Assembly: GCA_031308135.1 (NCBI GenBank)
Contig: JAHLJT010009419.1
Location: forward strand, 64,274,540-64,338,539
Length of the DNA: 64,000 nt
Direction: 5' to 3'
DNA from: Acheta domesticus
Taxonomy: Eukaryota > Arthropoda > Insecta > Orthoptera > Gryllidae
Shown one piece after another: positions 49,419 to 62,719 of this stretch (positions are counted from its first letter, which is position 1; every line of letters begins with the position of its first letter). Under the pieces are notes generated by a model. The model was given only the letters and a program-made list of their open reading frames with translations, made no database searches and had not been told where the DNA came from. The translations under genes were made by a program, and so were the position numbers.

Positions 49419-49757
49419 CGCCGAAAAGTCGCTCTGATCTCCGCATCATGCCCCAGTGCCCGCGTGGTCGCGGCGGTGGAGGAGTGGGGGGCGGGGCGGT
49501 CGGGTGATTTGAATGCGCGGGCAAGGCCGAGGACGCGAGCGCGCGTGTCGCAATCCAGGTGGCGAGGGGGGAGAGGGGGGGAGGAAGGCGCACGCGGTTA
49601 CCGTTACTCGTGGACTACTTTGACGCCGCCGCCGCGCCGGTGGCAGAGTGGGCGGCGGTGCCGGTATTGGCGGCGCGGTTGTGGCGGTGGCAGTGGTAAT
49701 AGTTTTTTTAAGTTTGTTGACTTGGTTTCAATTTTTAGTTGTTCATAGGTTAGAGTT

Positions 49758-49840
49758 TGTGGTGGTGGTGGTGGTGGTGGTGGTGTGGTGGTGGTGCTGG
49801 TGCTGGTGGTACTGGTGGTGCTGGTGGTGCTGGTGGCGAC
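49758..49840 (+). repeat. GGT minisatellite, short allele (copy B)
   Basis: The same locus as 30086-30290, but the GGTGATGGT array is replaced by a short pure GGT run and GGTGCTGGT units, so this allele is much shorter. Confidence 0.9.
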
Positions 49841-50070
49841 GGCGGTTCTGGCGGCGGCGGCTTTGAGGAAAGCGGTGATACTGGTGGCGACGGCGGCAGC
49901 GGCGGAGTTGGTGATGGCGGTGGCGATGGCGATGAAGGCGATGTGGGCGGTAGCGATGGCTATTTCGGGAAAATTGCTGGCGGCAGCGATGGCAGTGACA
50001 ATGGCGAAGGTAGTGGCAGAGTGGCGGTGGCGACGGCGTGAGGGCGGCGTTGGCGAACGAGTGTCTAATC

Positions 50071-53000
50071 TAGGTTATTGCGGTGACCCACCTCCGGAGG
50101 GGCGGGGCTCGGGCGAGTGGGGTGCGGCGCGAGGGGCAGTTGGAAGGAATGAAGAGTTGTATCAGTATCCAGAATAAAATCTTCGGGAGAAATTTCATGA
50201 TGACAGTGGTTGCCATCCAAGGAGGCACTTGGTATCCGCAGTTGCGTTGAAAATGCCATTTCATATACATTTTAATGACAAATAAATATATATTTGTAGT
50301 GTTTACAAAATGTGGGAAAATAATTTTTTCGAGTTATTATTAGATTAATTCAGAACTAGAATATCAGGTAAGTCGTGGATGTTTCCTTAATGTATAATAT
50401 AACAGAGTATGATATAATATAACATAACAAAATATAATATATTATAAAGAGAATAATCTATGTAACTAACAAAAATGATATCAATTTCTGGTAGTTTTTG
50501 TACTTGAAATGAATAAACTTGTAAATGAATAAACAAATTAATGAATCAATAAGCATGAAAATAACAGAGTAAATAAATTAATAAACAAAATAATATATAA
50601 AACGGAGGGACGGATACTAAAATTAAATATTCCTCTTGTATATATCCCTAAAAAAATTCGAAGTTTCAGAAGGACACCGACTGTTGTAAAATCATTTTGT
50701 AATTTTCTTTTTCTCCTCGGTTAAGTTCTTTGGGAAATAACAGAGCAGTGAACCATAGAATAAATATATTGTCATAATTTCTTCTTTCTTCAAAGTAAAA
50801 TATCCATCCTTAAACTATTTCTAATTTTAAATTTTGTCTAAAGCCTACATTTTACTCTAGTTTATATGGTTTGTCAAGGCCCCTCGCGTCGTCTTGCTTT
50901 CAACTCCCGTGCATCCTGCGCAAGTCACGGATCACTGGTTCTTGTGGGCAAACGTTCGTAATCTAAGAGGTGCAATCGCCGAGTGCTGTCGTAAATTATC
51001 TGCTCCACGAGCTATTTCCTATGCGGAAACTTTCTCATTACCATAGGGATGTTTTGCACTTCTCGTGTTGCGACTTGCTCTTCCTGCTTTACTTCCTACC
51101 TCGTTCAGAGAAAGTGATTACGTTACTTTCGCTTTCCGTTACCGTTTTCACAAGTGAATGAGTACAGCTCATCGGGGTTCTTTAAAATTCTTATAATTTT
51201 ACCTGGAAAACAAATATTTGTATACTAAGGTTTCTAATAGAGAAATTATAGAAGAATTATAGAAGAAATTTGAATGAATATCACGAAATTTGGGAGATAA
51301 ACCACGATGCAATTACAAACGTAACATTATTTTTTTCTTGAGATGCTCCCTTCTACGGGAGGGAGCTGGCGCAACAAAATATTTAAAAAATTAAATTTCC
51401 CATCCTAACTGTTCCTATTGATTCTTAATTTGACAAACGTTGGATTTTTACACAGAAAAAATTAGTTCGTTCTTATTATTTCTTCTTTAAATGCATAACA
51501 TATTTTTTCAGTATCAGAAGGAAGTAGAACAAAACAACAGGTTTTGTAGATTACGTCCAGAATTCATTCACCTACTAAAGACTTTCCTAAATGTTAAATT
51601 TTGTATTTCCTTATTCTACACAACACTCCCTGTTTTTTTCATGCATTTTTTCGTATTTGCAATTTCGGGTTGTCAATAAATCACTATTGAAAAAAGAGAC
51701 GTTGAAGTTCTCAACAAATGAAAATAAAAACGGTTTCGAAACACATTTTCCTGCGAAGCCGCCATTTTACAATTGTAAAAATTAGCCAGGAGAAAATATG
51801 CCAAATTTTCCAAATTATTCAAATGTTTAACCAAATATTGGGTTGATTAAAACAACGGGATCTGATACTGGTTACGTCCGTTACCTAAGAAAACCTACAT
51901 TCTCGATTTGCTTTGGCCAGATCCCAAAACTGGAGCAGATCTGACTTGATTAACACCTCACCATTTCAAATGCTTACATCCAACTTATTCAAGTTATTGG
52001 AAAATGCAAGAACTCACCTGACGTATGGATATTTGCACTATTCGCCTAAATGGTACGGTTACCAACAATTGCACCGTTGGGAGGAGAGTCCTATATTGTT
52101 AGGAATTGTCCTCTCGTCCTCATATCGTTTATTACAATAAATAATATAATATACGGATGTTTTTAAATAATGTCGATTATTATAGTTACATAAAAGCTAA
52201 TGTAACAAAATACTGAACATCTTCAATTTTTATTTAAATTTCTTTCTAAAAAATGTAGAATATATTTCTGCATTTTAATCATATATATTTCGGAATCGTG
52301 TTGTGCCGTGGTTGCATCCGTTAACCTGTTGAAGGCTCCTGAGGTTGCAATACTTTCAGTCAATTTATTATCAGAAATGTGTTATGAAATAGCGTTTTTA
52401 TAAATGTCCTCATTTTCCTTATATGGAAGTTGACAATCCTACTTCATGAGATGAATCTCATTCCTCGCTCGCCAACCTGTTCACCAGAACAGCTGGATTC
52501 CTACTCGCTTACACTCGCCACAGAGATGCTGCACATTACGGGAGATGACGGTATGAAATCAGAATGCAATTCACATAATGACATACAGGGCAACCTATAT
52601 TTTTGCAAGGTGTTTATTAGGGGAACCGTTCTCCCCCCCCCCTCTCTCTCTCTCACACACACAGCGCTAGCCTCACTGCTCTTATAGTAACCTGCCCTTC
52701 CTGACACCTTGCTAATCACGAACGACGGCTTGTTCTAAGGTCAATCACCGGCACTCTTCCTTTATTTCTTTCATTTATCCTGATGTCGAATCTGGACCTT
52801 CTCTCTCTCTCCTCGCTCAACTGACGTAACCCACAGGCTGATCGTCAGTTTTTTGTTCAACATAGATGGTGCTTCCGAAGTATCTCATAAAGCTTGGCTA
52901 ACACGTTATGGGTTGGAGTATATTTCTGATAAGGATAAACACTTTTCTGAAGATGGGTTAACGTGAGACACATGGTGACAAAGTCTGTCCTGCCTGCGAC

Positions 53001-55425
53001 TACATGCTAGGTCAGGGTATTATACCGGTCACCTCTAACGTGTACTTGTTTACTATGCAAGCTCTTGTGCCAAGCAGAAAGACCTAGGCTGCAACGATAC
53101 CGCTGCAGAGTGATACATGGTTATTGGGCGGAAAGCCCACCATATCATAACACACGTGTAATCTCCACGATGCATCGAACAGAGATAATTTCTGTACGGT
53201 AACTTGTGTTCTCAGGTGGTCAGTGCTGTCAGCTGATTGGGTTAAATACTAATAACGCAGTGCAACCGCACATCACAAATCAGCACCGAGCAGATCTAAT
53301 CGAGACTTACTTATTTGATTGAAAATAGCATTTGTGTGTAAACTTTTTCAATCCAAAGCGACTTTTTTACACGTTTCTAATACCTACACAGTATTTTCTT
53401 TGTAAAAATATGAATATACTTGAACCGAGACAAGATTTGGTATAATTCTAATTCCATTGAAATTTTGCATCTTTTTGGTAGCCCTTGAAATGTAATAGCA
53501 GAAATATCCGCTTCGTTTATATGATAGAGCTTCTAGAGTTCACATAATAATTACATCAGAGTCAGTCTATAGTGAAATCGTTTATAGGGCATAATTAATT
53601 TCCAAGTCAGTCCGAGTTATACTGAGCCAAGAGAAGATGCTCTTTTAATTTTAAATTGATGTTTCTACGATGAAACCCGCCTGCAATTATAGTCAGTTCA
53701 TCTTGATAACCTATTTTCTGCATTGTGCAATGTATTCTGAAGATGATAAGCATTTCTCTTTATCTAAATCAAATACACTGTAACAGTATTATTTTCCTGA
53801 GATCAGCTTTTACTATCAACAAGAACTGATTGTTTTTCCAATAATCCTTCGTATACATAGAAATTTGATTTTTCAAAGACAAATATTTCATTTATTTGAC
53901 AGTCACTTTTTCTCGTGGCTTAATTTACCTCAACTTTTGACCCCAAACTCACCTCATAATTTTGATTATAGAAGGACATGAAGATTACTTTTGAATACAT
54001 ACGTCAAATTTTTCAACAAACTTTCACCCACATACTCCTGGTACATGCGTTTGGATGTAGACATGTTTTGAACATGGTGCTGTGTTTATTCAATCCAATA
54101 ATTGCCAAAGACGGGAGAAAAAGGATAAAAAATAATTAACTTCAAGAATCTCACGAGACCTCTGGACACGATTGACCGCAAAGGATATTCCAGCAGACGA
54201 TTAAGAGGCCGTTTACGAATATGTGTCAGCGCACGCAAGCTTCTGCCAGCTGGGATCCTCACTGCGCCGCTATGAGGGGCAAGCGGCCACTCCGGGGAAT
54301 TCCCATTAGAAGATCCGGGTTCGACGCTGTAGACAAGTCGCCCAAGGCAGTGAGGATTGTGGCTGCAGCAAAGGTAACTGAAATGCCGGTGATAGTACCA
54401 TAATGGTTGAGTTGACGTTCTCTACAAAAGCTATTAATATTTTGAGAAAAACAGCACGTGGTGTTCGAAAAGGATGGTATGTATAAAGAAATGTCGTTTG
54501 TCAATTATAGGAAGGAAAATAATATATTGTTACAAGTGGATATTTTGCTAAGGTATATCATAAATCATTCTCTATATAAACTGAAACGAAGTATTTTGCC
54601 GAACATAAAATGCGCCCCACGGGTAAAAGCCGCTTTCTGCAAAATGAATAATTTTGTAAAAATCTACAATGGGATTCACTCACACGATTGACATGTGACT
54701 GTTAATGTTGTTTTTTTCTCGCTTATAGGACGACTCGGACCACGCGTACATGCCTACTTTTTATTCCCCAGGTTGTTAGTCCTCGGGGTATGGAATATGA
54801 AATTATAATGATAATGAGTGAAAAGACGACACACACATACAGATATACACAAATAGTCTTAGTGATCTCGGCTATTGAGCCGACGATGTATTCTGATTAT
54901 TTATATTTTTTAAATTTAATAAGTAATTTACTGTCAGCGAAAATCAGTTACCATTATCTCTGACATTTGTAGAAGACTTGCTAGTTCATCGGAGATGAGC
55001 CATATGAAAACACGGTACCACCTCATCGTCCAATTTTGTGGACAAAACGAAGAAGGAAGAATCGCGCGCGGTCCATGATCCGCTATTTAGGGTTCTAATT
55101 CAGCATACACCAGAAATTGATCATTGGAACCACAGAAATATTGGAAATGACAAGGCAAATCAGCATTCAGTAGAGCTCTCATCTGTGAAATTAAACAGAT
55201 CGACCAATATAATTCGCTGCCATCAAACATCTACCACAATTGGTACTAGAACATAGTATGGCTCATGAATGTTTCATAGAGAAGGAAAAAATACAATCAC
55301 ATGAACTACTCTGAATGAATCACAAAACTAATAAGAGAACGGGCGTCGACTGCTAGTTGGAAACAAAGAGAGATACCTAAATACAGGTTTCTCCATCTGC
55401 GATTTCACAAACTCCAAGCAAAAGA
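50071..55425. other. Copy B: AT-rich DNA, no supported gene
   Basis: Counterpart of 30541-35970. About 85 bases present in A (35218-35303) are missing here near 54757. Confidence 0.5.
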
Positions 55426-55429
55426 TTCG

Positions 55430-56065
55430 CCAGAGTTGTCTAGAGTTGTCCAGGGTTGCCCAGAGTTGCCCAGAGCTGTCCAGAGCTGCCCAAAGCTGCC
55501 CATTGTTGCTCACAGATGCCCAGAGTTGACCAGAGTTGACTAAAGTTGACCAGAGTTGACTAAAGTTGACCAGAGTTGACTAAAGTTGACCAGAGTTGAC
55601 TAAAGTTGACCAGAGTTGACTAAAGTTGACCAGAGTTGACTAAAGTTGACCAGAGTTGTCTAAAGTTGACCAGAGTTGACTAAAGTTGACCAGAGTTGAC
55701 TAAAGTTGACCAGAGTTGACTAAAGTTGACCAGAGTTGACTAAAGTTGACCAGAGTTGACTAAAGTTGACCAGAAATACCACAGTTGATGAGAATTACCA
55801 CAGTTGATCAGAGTTGTCCAGAGTTGTCCAGAGTTGTCCAGAGTTGTCCAGAGTTGTCCAGAGTTGTCCAGAGTTGTCCAGAGTTGTCCAGAGTTGTCCA
55901 GAGTTGTCCAGAGTTGTCCAGAGTTGTCCAGAGTTGCCAACAGTAGCTCACAGTTGCCCACAGTTTCCACAATTGCTCACAGGTGCCCATAGTTGCCCAC
56001 AGTTGCTCAAAGTTGCCCACAGTTGCACACAGTTGCACACAGTTGCCCCAGTTACCCACAGTTGG
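55430..56065 (+). repeat. 10-bp-period minisatellite (copy B)
   Basis: Very regular blocks: GTTGACCAGA/GTTGACTAAA dimers (about 55527-55770), then about a dozen GTTGTCCAGA units (55806-55935), then degenerate GTTGCCCACA-type units. Three units equal ten codons, so the minus strand gives a repeating DNSGQLWTTL peptide that I do not call a gene. Confidence 0.9.
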
Positions 56066-56209
56066 TCTAGCGACGCACGCTGACAGATTTGTCGTTGCGG
56101 GATCTCGCCAGTGGGAATCACCGCCACCAATCGCAATATAAACGCGCACAATACTTACGAGACTAATGACTTTAGCAGTTGAAGCGCCGACATCACTTAT
56201 CAATATATC

Positions 56210-57640
56210 TGGGGGGAAGATGTATCAATCTGATGGTGGTGGAGTTGGCGGAAGCGAGACAGGAGAGAAGCGGCAGTCGTGGCGGTGTCGGCTGCGGCGA
56301 CTGTGGTTGAGGTGGTTGCGGTGGCGCCGATGGTTGCAGCGCCGGCAAGCGGCTATGTCACTGACCTTCCTACTTCCAGGGGGCACGTCGCCAATACCTC
56401 ACATTTAAATTGCACTTTGTATGAATGCAATGTGCAACGGACAGGTTTGTTCAGCGAGTTACGTGTACACTTAGACAGACAATTAATCAGTTACCATTGA
56501 GGAGAGTCTGTAGGTTGAAGTTCTGAGCGCGAATCCGCGAAGATATAGAGAATGGGGATGTAATTTACTCATTAATGATTAATTTATTACCTCCGAGTCA
56601 TTTGATGTATTTCTTCTACAGTTACCTCTTAACGGTACATAATTTTGTATCCAAGAGTGTTGCAATTCTGCTCTTTGAAATATTTCGGCAATTCTGATCG
56701 GTAAACTTTCGGGTCTATAATTTAATTGAAATGATAATAATTCTTGAAAGAGTTCAGAATTATTATTTTAGTATATGATTATGCTTCTCATTTTTACTAA
56801 TATTTCCCAGTTGGTACATTAAATACACACGATTCTTCTTAGTTACATGATCCACTGTTAAACGACAAAAACACTTTTGTATTTTGTAGGCTGACAGTGG
56901 TCAGAACATCATCATTTCAATATATGATATTGCCTACTGTCTAAGGAGAAAAAATCATGTTTTTCAAATGTCGTTACGGATTTTATCTGAGCGTTTTAAC
57001 CCTCCCTTTCTGTATGCACGCCTTTTTATACAACGACACCAGTGTCTGAAATGCAATAACGAGTCCACGCCGCAATGCGGAAAACCGTAATTTTTTAAGT
57101 GGCAGAGTGAGAGGTAATTTAATTACAAACCAGTTTTGTAATTATGAATTTCTCTCTTCTTAAATAAGATAAAAACGTTATTTCCATTTTCCAGAGAAAT
57201 TGCACTTATAACAGTAAACTTCAAGCAAGCGTTTACGTTTTGCTTATTTTATGCATGGGTGAAGTTTTAACGAGTCTGCTTGTGGGAGAATGATGCGTAA
57301 AAATGAAAGTGCGTTGCGATGTAGGTATTTTTTCCTCGCAAGTGATAAACACTCACTATTTTTAGAAAGAATGTTTACTTATGCAATTAATATTGAGTTT
57401 ATTGTACTATGCCACTCAAATGTCTTAGACAGTTGGTCTTTAATTAAAAATGAGAAGAAATTAAATTCAGAAAAATGAGGCTGTATCTCGACGCTGTATC
57501 TATGTAATTGTGTAAAAGCGATCTGATATGCTCTCCTATTCAATAATATAAAGTTTCATTCAATAAAAAAGGGTCATCAAAAAGAAGTGACGGATGAGAT
57601 CTTAATACACGAGTAAGTCTAATCGGCAACATAAATAAAT
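56210..57640. other. Copy B end: mildly GC-rich then AT-rich, no gene
   Basis: Counterpart of 36840-38183, continuing past the copy A end into unique AT-rich DNA up to the LINE insertion. Confidence 0.5.
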
Positions 57641-57657
57641 AAATAAACGACACTGAT

Positions 57658-59401
57658 AAGAAAGAAGTATTATTTTCTAAACGGAAACAAATAGTCAGTC
57701 CCCAGTTATTTTTGGGCAAACAGGCCTTACAATTTGTCCAAAGTACAAGGATTCTTGGACTTCTTTTTGATAATAAAATGACATGGAATAATCACATCAA
57801 CAAACTCGCTGATGAATGCAAGAACAGATTAAACATCCTTAAGTGCCTCTCACATAATAATTGGGGAGCCGACAGAAATCTACTTCTCCTCTCATACAAG
57901 GTAATCATTAGAAGTAAAATTGATTATGGAGCAATAATCTACAACTCTGCTAAATCCTGTATTAAAAAACTGGACATAATTCATAACCAAGCCCTTCGAA
58001 TCTGTACCGGATGCTTCCGCACAACGCCTATAGAAAGCATTTTAATAGAAGCACAAGAACCAACCCTTTCATTCCGGAGACAAATCCTCACCATGAACTA
58101 TGCTATCAAAGCCTCCTCTTCCACTAATGCTATCATATATAATGATGTATTCCCCCTGTTTAAATCTATCCACACTAAGCACAACCTCTTCTACAACAGA
58201 GTTGAGGAACTACTGAAAGAGACCAATGCTCAAAACATTCAAGCTGGAAAACTGAGAGTTTCCAATATTCCCCCATGGATAATTCCTACACCCCAAATTG
58301 ATTTATCATTAACTGAATATCAATGCTCTGCAACCACACTCGAAGAAAGGAACACCATCTTCTCTGAATTAAGAATCAAATATAAAAGCTATTGTCTGAT
58401 TTATATAAATGGAATTACAAATGATATCGGGACAGAGGCTTTTGTGTATATGAAAGATAAAACAATTAAGTATCAACTAAAAAAGTATACAAGTGCTACA
58501 ACTGCAACGATCTATGCTTTAACATCAGCACTTAAGTTTATATGCCAATTATGCTCCTCCAATGTCATCGTTTTTTCAAATGACCTACACGTTATTCAAC
58601 ATGCCTTCCAAAAAATCCACTGTTCAAGTTTGGAAATCGTCATTAGGGAGACATACTTCAAAATATGTAAATCCGGAAAAAACCTTATCCTAGCATGGAT
58701 CCCCGATGAACTTGTACCCAACCTAATATCCAACCTAAATAGTGAGAAGTGCTCAACTCAAGATAATAGTAACGTTATTTCTTCGATTGATCTACAATCG
58801 AACACAAATATACACAAATTATCATGTACCACTGAAGATATTCTGAAGTATATAAGGAAAGTGATGACAAACAAATGGAACCACGACTGGACAAAATATA
58901 AAGCCAGCTCAATGCATAAAACCTTAAATAAATTTAACTCAATACGCTTCAATAAGAAAATAAATCGCAGAGAGCAAGTTGTACTATCGAGAATAAGATC
59001 TGGACATTCCAAATTAACCCATCTTCATCTACTGCAAAAAAGATCCCCTCCAATGTGTGAACTGTGCAAAATTCAAAGGACTCTAGACCATATTTTTAAA
59101 GAGTGTCCAAACTTCAATCAACTAAGACAATCATTTAAATTCAAACATGAAGCTATATTGTATTCCACTGAAGAACAAGATCATATTATTAAGTTTTGTA
59201 AAGCTGCAAACATTTTCAAGGATATTTAATCTCATTACTGTATACATTTATTAGTATATTCCTACAATGTTGTAATCCCATAATGTCAATTGTAATTTAA
59301 TGATATACATGTAATCTCTAATGTACAGTGTATATAGTCGCTAATGACCATGACGTTGATGCGACTATAAATAAAAATTATTGAAAAAAAAAAGAAAGAA
59401 G
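57658..59401 (+). mobile_element. 5'-truncated LINE (I-like, with RNase H) and its TSD
   Basis: The insertion proper is 57668-59391, between 10-base direct repeats AAGAAAGAAG at 57658-57667 and 59392-59401. It keeps only the region after the RT active site, the RNase H-like domain, the C-terminal zinc knuckle, a 160-base 3'UTR and an A-rich tail. Truncation at the 5' end with a tail and short TSD is the signature of target-primed reverse transcription. An RNase H region after RT points to the I group of LINEs. Confidence 0.85.
57668..59229 (+). CDS. LINE polyprotein 3' part: RT thumb, RNase H-like, CCHC
   Basis: An uninterrupted frame of just over 500 codons that begins inside the coding sequence (no true start; the first visible residues FSKRKQIVSPQLFLG continue a lost upstream part). 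LGLLFDNKMTWNNHI is the typical segment after the RT fingers/palm. An RNase H-like region starts near 58402 with YING where active enzymes have YTDGS, continues with TATIYALTSAL (expected Glu not seen), VFSND (expected Asp-Ser order changed) and WIPDE in place of W-I/V-P-G-H. A CX2CX7HX4C motif (CELC to C, 59056-59106) near the C-terminus is standard for this group. The intact frame suggests a fairly recent copy, but with the RT core missing it cannot act alone. Confidence 0.85.
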
Positions 59402-61390
59402 ATAAATTCCTTTTCTTTTCCTTCTTCGATATTTTTCTTTTGAACTTGCCGTTTTTACCCTCCACAACTCTCGTCCCTCCTAATATCCTGGTGTGAGGCC
59501 TCTATCTTCCATGGCTTCATGGATGTACGAGTATTTTTCCCATTCTAAAACTGGTCTTCCTCTTCTTCTCCTTTCAGGTAGTTATTTCTTTAAGATTTTT
59601 TGTGGTCATCTATTTTCCAACATCCTTTTCCAACATCCATTCTATTGTAGTGCTTTATTTTCTAAGGTCTTCGTAATACAACAAATTATATTTATACTTC
59701 CTTATATTTCATTTTTAATTCCAATTTCCAATTTCTTCATTTCCTGTCCGTGCGAGTAAGTAGTAGGAATCGTCTCAGTAGTCCACTTCTACTGTCCTAA
59801 TCTTCTCTTATTTTTTGTGTTTGTGTCCTCAATTCCTCTCGGAATAGTACATTTTCTACAACACAGTGAAATATCCTTGTTTTGATATCTTGGTGGATAT
59901 TGTGTTCCATGATACGTCAAGTAAAGCTTTAGTAAAAAAATATTTTAGTTTAAGTTTAGATAAAATTCTAGTTAATATTTTAGTTAACATGTTCTTTCTT
60001 TTCATTCAAGCATCTAAAAAGAACTCTCTAAATAATAAAAATAGTGCACCGTGACTTCATGATTTGTCTTGAGATATAAAAAGGGAGCATTGGAATACTT
60101 TTTCTGTTAATTGAATTTTCTTCGCCAACAGTCGTATTAGCCAAATTAATTATTTTTTCTCTAGTTGTCATTCCATAAGTAGGATTGCTATGTTGAAATA
60201 GATATTGTTAATAGCAAATGAGTCATTCAAGATTGCCTCCTTACGTAATATGCTAGAAATCATTTTATTAAATTTCTCAATACGAATTTTCTTCCAAAGA
60301 TTTAATGACCTGTTGTCCTAATAGATATATGAACACACCTCTGGGGAAATTCTTTCGATGATATGAAGATGAACTTTCATACACGTATTGATCAATAGTA
60401 TACTGACCGGAATTTGAACTCTAGTGACACGAGGAAAGCAATAATTGTTTTGTACTGTAATGAGTGCTGCAATAAATATGATTGGTGTTCTCCGCCTGTT
60501 CTAACACAGCCCTCGTCTTCTCCTCCGCTATCGCCCCATCCATGTTCCGCAACTGCCCTCCAATCCTGCCCATGCCTACGTCAACGATCACAATAATTTT
60601 CAACAAAAAAGAACAGCAAACTATATACTAGAAATGCCCGCCAAATTCGAAACTTTTTAAAGAAGAGTCACCAAGTCTTCTGCGAGCAGCATAAGAACTT
60701 CGAGCAACATTATATCGATGTGAATATATCATTCATGTTGAATTAAGTCAAGATTAATTGTTAAATTACGTTTCTTGTTCGTTGTATATTATATATAAAA
60801 TTTCTCCATTTTCTTAGTAACACTAAATTTAGAAAATTTTAACTTTCGAATCATAGAGTTCTACTTATTATTATCCATTATTAAATTTAAATGGAAACGT
60901 TGTGATTAGTATTAATTTGAGATCAAAACACAAACTCAAAAACGTTAATATGAAAATAAAAAATCAAGATTTGAACAAATACGTCATACGTGTTTCATTC
61001 CATTTAATATCATACACCTTTTCCAGTGCTTGCAGAATGTCATTAAGAAAACCCGGACTAAACTCAAATGAAAAATTGTCTTCGAACTGACCAACAATCA
61101 AATATATAATTAATTAACATATTATTCAGATACGCCAGTTTGAAATACATTAACGTCTGTACTTAGATATGCATTATATACATTTTAAATTCCATTACTT
61201 TTGTTGCGTCTATTCCTGCAATTATACACTGAAGAAAAGGAAGGAATCGTAAAGTCGCATACCTTCAAACACCAAACCAATAAACATCGAAAACGCTTAA
61301 TTTTTACCAAGAACTCCTAACAGTTATTAACTTAGCAAGAACGGTAGCTATTCCTCTCTATATGATTCAAGCTCTTAGTTCAATCTCGCG
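59402..61390. other. AT-rich DNA, no gene recognised
   Basis: Short frames at 59493-59759 and 60414-60606 have no domain. A small GC-richer patch lies at 60490-60590. Confidence 0.55.
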
Positions 61391-61394
61391 GTCA

Positions 61395-61615
61395 CGCTCA
61401 AATCAATCCTCAGGCACATGCTCATTCTTACGCTCATGCCCACGCTCACACCATGCTCACACCCGCGCTCACGCTCTCGCTCAGCACACCAACGCTAACG
61501 CTAGAACCAGTGCTCACTCACGCGCGAACGCTCACGTCAACGCTCACGCCAGCAGCAAGAAACGCTCACGATCACGCAATCGCTAACGATCACGCTCACG
61601 CCAACGTCAACGCAA
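61395..61615 (+). repeat. Degenerate ACGCTC hexamer repeats
   Basis: Repeated ACGCTC, CACGCTCA and AACGCTAACGCT-like hexamers lead into the 18-bp satellite and resume after it (62659-62720). The satellite unit is three hexamers, so it probably grew from this tract. Confidence 0.65.
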
Positions 61616-62658
61616 ACTCTCACGATCACACAACTCTCACGATCACACAAACTCTCACGATCACACAAACTCTCACGATCACACAAACTCTCACGATCAC
61701 ACAAACTCTCACGATCACACAAACTCTCACGATCACACAAACTCTCACGATCACACAAACTCTCACGATCACACAAACTCTCACGATCACACAAACTCTC
61801 ACGATCACACAAACTCTCACGATCACACAAACTCTCACGATCACACAAACTCTCACGATCACACAAACTCTCACGATCACACAAACTCTCACGATCACAC
61901 AAACTCTCACGATCACACAAACTCTCACGATCACACAAACTCTCACGATCACACAAACTCTCACGATCACACAAACTCTCACGATCACACAAACTCTCAC
62001 GATCACACAAACTCTCACGATCACACAAACTCTCACGATCACACAAACTCTCACGATCACACAAACTCTCACGATCACACAAACTCTCACGATCACACAA
62101 ACTCTCACGATCACACAAACTCTCACGATCACACAAACTCTCACGATCACACAAACTCTCACGATCACACAAACTCTCACGATCACACAAACACTCACGA
62201 TCACACAAACACTCACGATCACACAAACTCTCACGATCACACAAACTCTCACGATCACACAAACTCTCACGATCACACAAACTCTCACGATCACACAAAC
62301 TCTCGCGACCACACAAACTCTCGCGATCACACAAACTCTCGCGATCACACAAACTCTCGCGATCACACAAACTCTCGCGATCACACAAACTCTCGCGATC
62401 ACACAAACTCTCGCGATCACACAAACTCTCGCGATCACACAAACTCTCGCGACCACACAAACTCTCGCGACCACACAAACTCTCGCGACCACACAAACTC
62501 TCGCGACCACACAAACTCTCGCGACCACACAAACTCTCGCGACCACACAAACTCTCACGACCACACAAACTCTCACGACCACACAAACTCTCACGACCAC
62601 ACAAACTCTCACGACCACACAAACTATCACGATCACACAAACACTCACGATCACACAA
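61616..62658 (+). repeat. 18-bp satellite, 58 units
   Basis: Unit ACTCTCACGATCACACAA, nearly perfect. Two lead units (61616-61633 and a 17-base unit 61634-61650) precede 56 exact 18-base units. Variants are grouped: 36 ACG-ATC units, one GCG-ACC, seven GCG-ATC, six GCG-ACC, four ACG-ACC and two ACG-ATC. Because 18 is a multiple of three and the unit lacks stops in several frames, the array gives long frames on both strands (TLTITQ repeats on plus; CVIVRV or SLCDRE on minus). These are not called as genes. Confidence 0.97.
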
Positions 62659-62719
62659 ACTCTCCCGTCAACGCTCACGAACACATCATTTCTCACGCTC
62701 ACGCTCTCACCAACGCTCA

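Larger units (their letters stand above)
39184..57547 (+). repeat. Copy B of a ~18-kb duplicated segment (right of gap)
   Basis: It begins immediately after the N gap with the same bases as 18898 and stays collinear with copy A to CAATAAT at 57541-57547, after which copy A is lost in the gap. Divergence from A is uneven: several differences per 100 bases over most of 39184-49760, but very few over 50071-52866. Confidence 0.9.

Noticed and set aside
55740..56203. Minus-strand frame with repeated DNSGQLWTTL
   Set aside because: Three 10-base units equal ten codons, so the peptide repeat follows from the DNA repeat. In copy A the frame is broken throughout.
18898..57547. True tandem segmental duplication as the first reading
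   Set aside because: Possible, but copy boundaries that coincide with the gap edges and indel-rich sequence at the left contig end fit unmerged haplotypes better.
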